Shown here one piece after another: positions 24,969-31,776 of a DNA stretch of 39,030 nt. Source of the stretch: Actinomycetes bacterium (GTDB lineage Bacteria > Actinomycetota > Actinomycetes > Streptosporangiales > Streptosporangiaceae); contig JAOPYO010000368.1 in the NCBI GenBank assembly GCA_025964575.1, forward strand, positions 1-39,030. The letters are read 5' to 3'. Position numbers and translations under genes: made by a program. Within the stretch, counting starts at the first letter, position 1. Each line of letters starts with the position of its first letter. Below the pieces are notes generated by a model. That model worked only from the letters and a program-made list of their open reading frames with translations. It had not been told where the DNA came from and did no database searches.

Positions 24969-25093
24969 GGTCGGGCTATGAGTAATGGGGATCGGGGGCC
25001 TCCTCCGGAATGAGGCCTGACGATACAGCCGTGTCGATGAAGACGTGAATAGATTAGCGGGCGTACTCCGCGACTGCAGCGGTTCGGCGGTGA

Positions 25094-26260
25094 TCAGACC
25101 TTGGGTTCCCGAGGCAGGCCCAGGGTGCGTTCGGCGATGATGTTGCGCTGAATCTCGCTCGATCCGGCGTAGATGGTGTCGGCCCGGCTGAACAGCATCA
25201 GCCGCTGAAGATCACTCAGGTCGTACGGCTCCGCATCGGCCACCAGCGCGGCCGCACCCTGCACGTCCAGGGCGAGTTCACCCAGCCGGCGATGCCATTC
25301 CGACCAGTACACCTTGGCGATCGACACCTCAGGGCCGGGTTCCCCGGCGCCCAGTGAGGTCATCGTGCGCAACGCGTTGAACCGCATGATCTCCAGCTCG
25401 ATCCACGCCTGCGCCAGCCGGCCGCGGAGCACGGGGTCCTTGCCGGCACCGTTGCGCTGCGCCACGGCGATGACCCCCTCGAGCTCCCGCCGGAACCCGA
25501 TCTGCTGGCCCAGGGTCGACGCGCCGCGCTCGTAGCCGAGGGTTGCCATGGCCACCCGCCAGCCGTCACCGGGGGCACCGAGGATGTTCGTGGCGGCGGT
25601 AAGGGCACCGTCGAAGAAGACCTCGTTGAACTCGCTGGTGCCGGTGAGCTGCACGATCGGGCGTACCTCGACACCCGACTGCCGCATCGGCACCAGGAGA
25701 TAGGACAGGCCTCCGTGCCGCTTGGAACCGGGCTCGGTGCGGCAGACCACGAAGCACCAGTCGGCCACGTGGGCGAGCGAGGTCCACACCTTCTGGCCAT
25801 GGATCACCCATTCGTCACCGACCAGCTCGGCACGGGTCTGCACATTGGCGAGGTCGGAGCCGGCGTCCGGCTCGGAGTAGCCCTGACACCACATCTCCTC
25901 GCCTCGCTGGATGGGCGGCAGAAAGCGCCGTCGCTGCTCCTCGGTGCCGAAGTCGATGATGGTGGGGCCGATCAGGCCCTCGCCGATGTGGCCCATCCGG
26001 TGCGGAGCGTCGGCGCGGACGTACTCCTCGAAGAAGATGACCTGCTCCGCGAGCGTGGCGCCGCGGCCACCGTGCTCCACCGGCCACCCGAGGCAGGTCC
26101 AGCCCGCCTTGCCGAGCCGCTGCTCCCAGGCGAGCCGTACGTCGAAACCCTCGTGCTCGCGGCCGGGTCCGCCCAGCCCGCGGGCGTCGGCGAACTCCTC
26201 GGCGAGGTTCTCCTCGAGCCAACGGCGGACCTCGGCGCGGAAAACGGCTCCGTCAGCCAT
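25094..26260 (-). CDS. fadE30: Acyl-CoA dehydrogenase FadE30 (HIP-CoA pathway)
   Basis: A 388-residue acyl-CoA dehydrogenase. It carries the mark ARGLGGPGREHEGF that I recall for M. tuberculosis FadE30 (Rv3560c), and the whole length fits, down to IIAERTLGLPREPKV. FAD-site segments are WCQGYSEPDAGSDLANVQTR and FSRADTIYAGSSEIQRNI. The family enzyme dehydrogenates 5-OH-HIP-CoA in steroid C/D-ring breakdown. The ATG at 26260 overlaps the upstream flavin reductase gene by 8 bases, so the two form one unit under the KstR2 box at 26890. Confidence 0.93.
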   Translation of the reverse strand: MADGAVFRAEVRRWLEENLAEEFADARGLGGPGREHEGFDVRLAWEQRLGKAGWTCLGWPVEHGGRGATLAEQVIFFEEYVRADAPHRMGHIGEGLIGPTIIDFGTEEQRRRFLPPIQRGEEMWCQGYSEPDAGSDLANVQTRAELVGDEWVIHGQKVWTSLAHVADWCFVVCRTEPGSKRHGGLSYLLVPMRQSGVEVRPIVQLTGTSEFNEVFFDGALTAATNILGAPGDGWRVAMATLGYERGASTLGQQIGFRRELEGVIAVAQRNGAGKDPVLRGRLAQAWIELEIMRFNALRTMTSLGAGEPGPEVSIAKVYWSEWHRRLGELALDVQGAAALVADAEPYDLSDLQRLMLFSRADTIYAGSSEIQRNIIAERTLGLPREPKV

Positions 26261-26870
26261 CGAACCGGCCGTACGAGCCCTGGTAGAAGAGCAGGGGCTC
26301 GCCCTCGTGGTGCTTGTCGAGGTGCTGCACCCGGGCCACGACGATCATGTGATCGCCGGCCGGGTACTCGCTCTCGATGGTGCACTCGATCCAGGCCAGC
26401 GCCTCCTCGATGACGGGGCTGCCGCCGGGGGAGGTGGTCCAGTCGATCGTGGCGAACTTGTCGCCGCCCTTCATCGCGAGCTGCCGGCACACGTCCTGCT
26501 GCGCCTCGCTCAGGATGTTGATGCAGAGCCGATCGGCGACGCGCAGCCGCGGCCACGTGCTGCTGGTGTGTGCGACGCAGAACGCGACCAGTGGCGGGTC
26601 CAGCGACACCGAGGTGAAGGAATTGGCGGCCAGGCCGGTCGGCTCGCCGGTCTCCTGGTCGATCGCGGTGATGGCGACCACTCCGGTCGCGAACCGGCCG
26701 AGCACCGAGCGGAACCGCATGCCGTCGATATTGCTCACGGTTGCGCTCACCGGGGTCGCGGCGGAGCCGTTGGGTGTCGCAGTCATGTGTCGTCGCATCT
26801 CCTGGCCGGCGGAGGGTCTGTGAGCCGAGGTGTACGGGGGAGCCGTGGTGGCGTGTGCACTGTCGGCCAT
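26253..26870 (-). CDS. Flavin reductase (HsaB-like, DIM6/NTAB family)
   Basis: A 205-residue flavin reductase. Family segments are FRSVLGRFATGVVAITA, LAANSFTSVSLDPPLVAFCV, NILSEAQQDVCRQLA and LLFYQGSYGRF. It resembles HsaB, which gives reduced flavin to the steroid ring-A hydroxylase HsaA, but no hsaA-type gene is in the window. The ATG at 26870 is chosen because AGAAGGG lies 8 bases upstream and the promoter at 26890-26936 fits it; ATGs at 26798 and 26786 are alternatives. The possible partner here is the luciferase-like gene at 32833, which is under the same kind of operator (inference). Confidence 0.82.
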   Translation of the reverse strand: MADSAHATTAPPYTSAHRPSAGQEMRRHMTATPNGSAATPVSATVSNIDGMRFRSVLGRFATGVVAITAIDQETGEPTGLAANSFTSVSLDPPLVAFCVAHTSSTWPRLRVADRLCINILSEAQQDVCRQLAMKGGDKFATIDWTTSPGGSPVIEEALAWIECTIESEYPAGDHMIVVARVQHLDKHHEGEPLLFYQGSYGRFDG

Positions 26871-26889
26871 CACCCGATCCCTTCTCTTA

Positions 26890-26936
26890 GCCAAGCGCTT
26901 GCTTGGACGATAGGACCAGCGTCTTCGAGGTGTCAA
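26890..26936 (-). promoter_or_regulatory. Promoter with KstR2 operator for flavin reductase-fadE30
   Basis: On the minus strand TTGACA (26931-26936) and TATCGT (26907-26912) are 18 bases apart. GCCAAGCGCTTGCT (26890-26903) follows at once and fits the KstR2 motif at 9 of 10 positions; it also reads as a CCAAGC-4-GCTTGG palindrome (26891-26906). The repressor would sit on the transcription start. Most of the 420-base gap 26871-27290 is taken up by this promoter, the inverted repeat at 27029 and the promoter at 27179. Confidence 0.82.
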
Positions 26937-27028
26937 GCCGGGCGGGCCTCTCCACTCTTGCCTACACAGTGAAACACCTGGCCATGCACGAGATTCCCGA
27001 TTGCCGCCGATCTCGGGCGAAAGGCGGA

Positions 27029-27065
27029 GTACGGCCTCGGACTGCGGTCCGAGGCCGTACCGCAG
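27029..27065. promoter_or_regulatory. Long inverted repeat with overlapping alternative hairpin
   Basis: GTACGGCCTCGGA (27029-27041) and TCCGAGGCCGTAC (27048-27060) are perfect 13-base arms around CTGCGG. A second pairing, CTGCGGT (27042-27048) with ACCGCAG (27059-27065), uses the loop of the first. It lies between the two divergent KstR2-controlled promoters, beyond both. Confidence 0.6.
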
Positions 27066-27178
27066 GGGACAGGGGAGGGCCAGTGGTCAGGGGCCGGATG
27101 GGGGTGCTGTCCAGGACCACGATGAGGGCCGCCAGAGTCTCACTCCGGTGGGTGGCGGAGGATGGTTCGCTGGGCCCG

Positions 27179-27226
27179 TTGACAGCGGGCCTGAGGTCGG
27201 CCTAACGTCTTGCCCAAGCGCTTGCT
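27179..27226 (+). promoter_or_regulatory. Promoter with KstR2 operator for ltp-DUF35
   Basis: TTGACA (27179-27184) and TAACGT (27203-27208) are 18 bases apart. CCCAAGCGCTTGCT (27213-27226) fits the KstR2 motif at 9 of 10 positions and starts 5 bases after the -10, over the expected start of transcription. The layout mirrors that at 26890-26936. Confidence 0.82.
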
Positions 27227-27244
27227 CGGGCTCTCCTGGGCGGG

Positions 27245-27260
27245 CGTACGACGTCGTACG
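27245..27260. repeat. 16-base perfect palindrome in ltp leader
   Basis: CGTACGACGTCGTACG is a perfect palindrome 30 bases before the ltp start codon. Related units GTCGGTACG and GTCGTACGA follow at 27262-27280. Confidence 0.7.
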
Positions 27261-27290
27261 GTCGGTACGGAGTCGTACGAGAGGGGAGTC

Positions 27291-28451
27291 GTGGGCACCT
27301 TCCGGGACCGGGCGGCGATCGCCGGCGTCGGGTACACCCCGTTCAGCAAGAACTCCGGGGTGTCGACGCTGACCCTCGCCATCGACGCGATTCTGGCGGC
27401 GCTCGACGATGCCGGGCTGACCGTGGACGACGTCGACGCGCTGGCCACGCACCGGGTCGGCGACTCGACCCCGCCCTGGGTGGTCGCGCCGGCGCTCGGG
27501 GTCGGCGAGGTCAGCTGGTATCTCGACCAGTTCGGCGGCGGCAGCGTCTCTCATTCGGTGATCGCGCAGGCCGCGATGGCCGTCGCTGCGGGAGTGGCCG
27601 AGACGGTCGTCTGCTATCGCGCGATCAACGCGCGGTCGGAGTTCCGGATGGGCGGCACCGGCCGCGGTCCGGCTCCGCTCTTCGACGTCCAGTACCAGGC
27701 GCCGTACGGATACTTCGCGCCGCCGCAGCAGTTCGCGATGTACGCCCGCGCCCACATGATCAAGTACGGCACGACACACGAACAGCTCGGCCAGGTCGCG
27801 GTCGGCCAGCGGTCGAACGCGGTGAAGAACCCACGGGCGCTGAAGCGAGACCCGATCACCCTGGACGACTATCTCGAGTCGCGGTGGATCGCCGAGCCCC
27901 TACGGCTCCTGGACTGCTGCCTGGAGACCGACGGTGCCTGCGCCGTGGTGATCACCAGCGCCGGGCGCGCTCGCGATCTTCCGAACACCCCTGTCCTCAT
28001 CTCCGGAGCGGCCTGGGGCGGCGGCGACAGCTTCTTCTCCGGCGGGGGCACCGACTTCACCGTGACCGAAGCGGCCCGGATCGCGCCCCGGCTCTACGCG
28101 ATGGCAGGAGTGGGGCCGGATGACATCGACGTCGCCGAGATCTACGACTGCTTCACCTATTCGGTGATCGTGCAGCTCGAGGACTACGGGTTCTGCGCCA
28201 AGGGCGAGGGCGGCCCGTACGTCGAATCCGGCGCGATCCGGATGGACGGTGCGTTGCCGGTCAACACCCACGGCGGGTTCCTGTCCGAGGGATACGTGCA
28301 CGGCATAAACCACATCGCCGAGGCGGTGTCGCAGCTACGCGGCACGGCCGGCGACCGGCAGGTGCCCGGTGCGGAGGTCGCGCTCTCCACGGCCCAGCCG
28401 GGCTACGTCCTCGCGGGCACTTCCGCCCTGATCCTCCGAGCGGACCGATGA
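27291..28451 (+). CDS. Thiolase-fold lipid-transfer-type protein (Ltp), probable aldolase/lyase
   Basis: A 386-residue SCP2-type thiolase-fold protein. Typical segments are CCLETDGACAVVITS, VAEIYDCFTYSVIVQLEDYG and LPVNTHGGFLSEGYVHGINH. Where true thiolases have the nucleophilic Cys (about residue 85) it reads FGGGSVSHSV, with no Cys. In steroid catabolism such Cys-less proteins (Ltp2) act with a DUF35 partner as retro-aldolases on side-chain CoA esters. The GTG at 27291 follows GAGGGGAG. The DUF35 gene follows at 24 bases. A KstR2 box precedes the pair, which ties it to C/D-ring degradation rather than to the KstR side-chain genes (inference). Confidence 0.85.
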   Translation: MGTFRDRAAIAGVGYTPFSKNSGVSTLTLAIDAILAALDDAGLTVDDVDALATHRVGDSTPPWVVAPALGVGEVSWYLDQFGGGSVSHSVIAQAAMAVAAGVAETVVCYRAINARSEFRMGGTGRGPAPLFDVQYQAPYGYFAPPQQFAMYARAHMIKYGTTHEQLGQVAVGQRSNAVKNPRALKRDPITLDDYLESRWIAEPLRLLDCCLETDGACAVVITSAGRARDLPNTPVLISGAAWGGGDSFFSGGGTDFTVTEAARIAPRLYAMAGVGPDDIDVAEIYDCFTYSVIVQLEDYGFCAKGEGGPYVESGAIRMDGALPVNTHGGFLSEGYVHGINHIAEAVSQLRGTAGDRQVPGAEVALSTAQPGYVLAGTSALILRADR

Positions 28452-28474
28452 GAACGAACATGAAGGGCTAGTGG

Positions 28475-28885
28475 ATGAGTGTGCAGCAGCGGCCGCGGCC
28501 GGAGCCGGACCGGGACTCCGCGCCCTGGTGGGAGGCGGTCCGGCGGCACGAACTGCTCGTCCAGCGGTGCGCGGGCTGTGGCACGCGCCGCTTCCCGGCC
28601 CGGTCCGTGTGCAACCGTTGCCGGTCCCGGGAGTGGGACTGGGTGCCGTCGGCCGGCACCGGCCGGGTCTACAGCTGGATCGTCAATCACCAGGTGTTCA
28701 TGCCGGCACTCGCCGACGAGGTGCCGCTCCCCGTGCTGATGGTCCGGCTCGATGACGGCGATGACATCTACATGTACGGCAATCTGATCGGCGAAAACGA
28801 GATCGTGCCGGACCTGCCGGTGGAGGCCGTCTTCACCGACGTCGACGATGACTTCACGCTCGTCCAGTGGAGGCCCCGTTCCTGA
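28475..28885 (+). CDS. DUF35 protein (zinc ribbon plus OB fold), partner of Ltp
   Basis: A 136-residue protein. The zinc ribbon is formed by Cys pairs in CAGCG and CNRCR (about residues 36-53), followed by an OB fold with GRVYSWIVNHQVF and PVLMVRLDDGDDIYMYGN. Such proteins bind thiolase-fold partners and are needed for their activity, as in ChsH2-Ltp2. The ATG at 28475 follows AAGGG. It is co-transcribed with the gene at 27291. Confidence 0.88.
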   Translation: MSVQQRPRPEPDRDSAPWWEAVRRHELLVQRCAGCGTRRFPARSVCNRCRSREWDWVPSAGTGRVYSWIVNHQVFMPALADEVPLPVLMVRLDDGDDIYMYGNLIGENEIVPDLPVEAVFTDVDDDFTLVQWRPRS

Positions 28886-29130
28886 GAGGTCACGTGTGGG
28901 CCTCGCGGGATCGCCGTGGACTGGACACAGGCGGGGCCGTTACTCGCCACCGAACCGGCCAAGGCGATTATGGCCTGATTCATCCCTTTTGTGGGGGTTA
29001 TTTCGTTAATAGAACGCATCTATCCCAAGCTACGAAAAAAAGGATATTCCTACCGTCGGGTAGGGATTGACCTTATTGATCAAATGCACCCAGGGTTACC
29101 CGGGAGGAACCGAGCGGAGGCGAATAGTGC
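28886..29130. other. Intergenic region with AT-rich patch
   Basis: No gene is seen. From about 28970 to 29090 the DNA is clearly richer in A and T than the rest of the window (near 45% GC by eye), with a run of seven A at 29036-29042. CCTACC (29049-29054) and GGTAGG (29059-29064) form a small hairpin with a 4-base loop. Read leftward this hairpin is followed, after six bases, by the T run, like a weak intrinsic terminator. Confidence 0.5.
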
Positions 29131-30072
29131 ATGGCCGGATCGATGGTGGCCCTCCTGGCGACCACCCTGGAATTCCTTGCTTGCGGATTTTTCAAGGTCG
29201 CTGCGAAGCGGATGGAACCGTTGCGTGGTACGCGCCCGATCCGGGTGCTCTCACTGGCGGTGCGCAGCCCGTACTGGCTGGTCGGGATGTTGCTGATCCT
29301 GGCGGGTATCGTGTTGCAGTTCCTGTCGCTTACCTTCATCCCGCTGAGCTCGGCGAATCCGCTGTATCTGACGCCACTGCTCGTCATGCTGGTGATGGCC
29401 GTCGGTTACTTCCATGAGCGGCTGACACGCAGGGAATGGCTGAGCCTGGGTCTGCTCGCGATCGCCACCCTGGTGATCGCCGTCTCGGTGGCACATGGTG
29501 AGCATGCGGGCAAAGCGCTGCCCTCGTATGCGTTGTTCTTCGCCGTGGTCATCCCTTGCGTCGTGATCCCGCTGATCGTCTTCTCGGTCGGGGATCTGCG
29601 GCAGACCGGCCGGCACGCCCGGCCGATCGCCGGCATCGCCTACGGGGCGAGCATAGGCGTGCTCATCGGGACCGGGCAGCTCGCCGCGGTCGGGCTGTTC
29701 AACGCCTACCAGTCCGGCCTGCGCGGGACGGCGCTCCTGCAGGAGCCGTACCTCTGGGCGATGGTGCTGAGCGCCGGGTTCGGGCTCGGTCAGATACTGA
29801 TCGCGTTGCAGCGGTGCCGGATGGCCATCGTCATCACCGTCAACTCGGTCGTCGGGCAGACACAGCTGGTGGTCATGGCGACGCTGCTGTACGGAGAGGG
29901 CTGGCCGCACGACCGACTCTGGAGCCTGGTCCGGGCCGGAGGTTTCGCCCTCGGCATCGCCGCGATCTTCATCTTCCCCAGACACGAACCGGACCCCGAA
30001 GAGTCCGGCGCGCACGAGATGCAGCCCGGCCCGAGCCGGCAGGCTTCAGCCGCCCGCGGCCCATACGCGTAG
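29131..30072 (+). CDS. DMT-superfamily membrane transporter
   Basis: A 313-residue protein with about nine helices, for example SPYWLVGMLLILAGIVLQFL, PLYLTPLLVMLVMAVGYFHE, EWLSLGLLAIATLVIAVSV and GFALGIAAIFIFP. The fold and the motif SSANPLYLTPLLVM are like drug/metabolite transporters and the NIPA-like Mg transporters. The ATG at 29131 follows GCGGAGG by 10 bases. Its last 27 bases overlap the end of the convergent fadD3. Substrate unknown; no KstR2 box precedes it. Confidence 0.75.
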   Translation: MAGSMVALLATTLEFLACGFFKVAAKRMEPLRGTRPIRVLSLAVRSPYWLVGMLLILAGIVLQFLSLTFIPLSSANPLYLTPLLVMLVMAVGYFHERLTRREWLSLGLLAIATLVIAVSVAHGEHAGKALPSYALFFAVVIPCVVIPLIVFSVGDLRQTGRHARPIAGIAYGASIGVLIGTGQLAAVGLFNAYQSGLRGTALLQEPYLWAMVLSAGFGLGQILIALQRCRMAIVITVNSVVGQTQLVVMATLLYGEGWPHDRLWSLVRAGGFALGIAAIFIFPRHEPDPEESGAHEMQPGPSRQASAARGPYA

Positions 30073-31692
30073 CAGCGGCTTGTCCACCTTCCCGTTGGCG
30101 TTCAGCGGCAGTGCGTCCACGAGGAACACCCTGCGCGGCACCTTGTAGTTGGACATGTTCTCCCGGGCCCACGAGATGACGGCGCCAGGGTCCACCGCCG
30201 CACCGGCCCTGGGCACGACGTAGGCCCAGCCGACCTCTCCGGTCTTCGGATCCGGCACCCCGATGACCGCGACCTGGGCCAGATCGGGGTGGTGCAGCAG
30301 CAGCGCCTCGATCTCGGCCGGATAGCCGTTGAACCCGTTGGAGATGAACATCTCCTTCTTGCGGTCGACGATGGCCAGATTGCCGTCGCCGTCCAGCATG
30401 CCGATGTCACCGGTGTACAGCCAGCCCTCGGCGTTCACCGTCTCCGCCGTCTTCTCCGGTTCCTTCCAGTACCCGCGCATCACCCCATAGCCACCGACCA
30501 GGATCTCGCCCCGCTCGCCGGGCGGGAGGTCCTTGCCCTCGTCGTCCACGACCCGGACCGAGACCCCCGGCACCGCACGGCCGGTGGAGCCCGCGATGAC
30601 CTCGACCGGGTCCTCCGGCCGGGTCATCGAGACGACCGTGCCCTCCATCAGGCCATAGGCGTTGATCATGCGTTCCAGCCCGATCCGATCGACCAGCGTG
30701 CGGATCAGCTCGGGTGGCACCGCGGCGGCCCCGCAGATCAGCACCCGCAGCGAGGAGACGTCCCGTTGCCCGCCGTTCAGCTCTTCCAAGATCTTGAAGA
30801 ACATCGCGGGTGCCCCGGCCAGGATGCTGACCCGATCCCGCTCGATCAGGTCCATGAGCTCGTCCGGCCTGAACTGCGCGATGGGCATCATGGTGGCCCG
30901 CTTCAGCACACAGGCCAGTAGTCCGGCGTTGATGCCGAACCCGTGTGAGAAGGGCGCGATGATCGGGTAGCGGTCGTTCTCGGTGAGCGTGACGATCTCC
31001 GCCCAGTCCCAGTAACCGCGCAGCAGCTGCGACTGGTGCAGCATCACGCCTTTGGGGGTCCCGGTGGTGCCCGACGTCGCCATGATCTCGCCGAGGTCGT
31101 CCCCGGAGACCGACAGGGCCCGCTCCTCGGCCGCCTCGGGCGACACCACCGCTCCGGCCGAGACGAACGCGTCCCAGGCCAGCACACCGTGCCGGGCCGT
31201 CGCCGGCGTCGCGCGCACGGGGCCGTACGGGACGACGTACTCAAGGTCCGGCAGTTCCGCATAGGGGCGGCCACCGACCGGTTCACCGGCGGCGTCACCG
31301 AGCATGCCGAGATAGGAGGTGCCCATGAAGCCCTCGGCCACGAACAGGACCTTGGCCTCGGCCTTGCGGAGCAACTCGGCCGCCTCGATGCCCTTGAACC
31401 GGGTGGAGAGCGGCGCGACGGTCGCACCCGCGTCCCATAGCCCGTACGCCGTGACGACCCACTCAGGGGTGTTCGGCGCCCAGATCGCTACCCGGTCGCC
31501 CACCTCCACGCCCAGCGCCATCAGTCCGCGTGCGACCTCGGCGGCTTGCCCCACCAGGTCCGCGAGCGTCAGGGTGACCGGGTCCCCGGAGAGGGACCGC
31601 CCCTGCACCACCTCCGCGCCGGGGTGGTTCGCGACTTGGTCCCGCAGCATCCGCGGGATCGTTCCCCAGTTGGGTGCCGGCTGTAGTTCCAT
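30046..31692 (-). CDS. fadD3: Acyl-CoA synthetase FadD3-like (HIP-CoA ligase)
   Basis: A 548-residue adenylate-forming ligase. The P-loop is TSGTTGTPKGVML, the A5 motif reads NAYGLMEGTVVSM, the A7 motif is WLYTGDIGMLDGDGN and the catalytic Lys is in LPLNANGKVDKP. FadD3 of M. tuberculosis (Rv3561) activates HIP to HIP-CoA, the inducer of KstR2. The assignment rests on family similarity plus the KstR2-controlled operon; other FadD proteins are possible. The ATG at 31692 follows AAGGG; a GTG at 31737 lies inside the large inverted repeat and is less likely. Confidence 0.82.
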   Translation of the reverse strand: MELQPAPNWGTIPRMLRDQVANHPGAEVVQGRSLSGDPVTLTLADLVGQAAEVARGLMALGVEVGDRVAIWAPNTPEWVVTAYGLWDAGATVAPLSTRFKGIEAAELLRKAEAKVLFVAEGFMGTSYLGMLGDAAGEPVGGRPYAELPDLEYVVPYGPVRATPATARHGVLAWDAFVSAGAVVSPEAAEERALSVSGDDLGEIMATSGTTGTPKGVMLHQSQLLRGYWDWAEIVTLTENDRYPIIAPFSHGFGINAGLLACVLKRATMMPIAQFRPDELMDLIERDRVSILAGAPAMFFKILEELNGGQRDVSSLRVLICGAAAVPPELIRTLVDRIGLERMINAYGLMEGTVVSMTRPEDPVEVIAGSTGRAVPGVSVRVVDDEGKDLPPGERGEILVGGYGVMRGYWKEPEKTAETVNAEGWLYTGDIGMLDGDGNLAIVDRKKEMFISNGFNGYPAEIEALLLHHPDLAQVAVIGVPDPKTGEVGWAYVVPRAGAAVDPGAVISWARENMSNYKVPRRVFLVDALPLNANGKVDKPLLRVWAAGG

Positions 31693-31718
31693 TGCGCGCC
31701 CTTCGTCCTCACCAACGC

Positions 31719-31776
31719 CGATCTTGAGGTGAGCCACCTGTCGAGGGTGGCCGAGAGGTGGCTCACATCAAGATCG
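31719..31776. repeat. 21-base inverted repeat between PaaK-like gene and fadD3
   Basis: Arms 31719-31739 and 31756-31776 pair at 20 of 21 positions around a 16-base loop; key parts are GGTGAGCCACCT and AGGTGGCTCAC. The right arm covers the last codons and stop of the PaaK-like gene, and the left arm ends 26 bases before the fadD3 ATG. In the leftward mRNA it would be a very stable hairpin just before fadD3. No T run follows. Confidence 0.85.

Noticed and set aside
27291..28451. Calling the gene an acetyl-CoA acyltransferase (FadA6-like thiolase)
   Set aside because: The nucleophilic Cys position is occupied by Ser/Val residues and the C-terminal motifs are SCP2/Ltp-type, so a thiolytic role is unlikely.
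28886..29130. Riboswitch (Mg or guanidine type) ahead of the DMT gene
   Set aside because: The small CCTACC/GGTAGG hairpin lacks the conserved loops of the M-box and ykkC families, so no riboswitch can be claimed.
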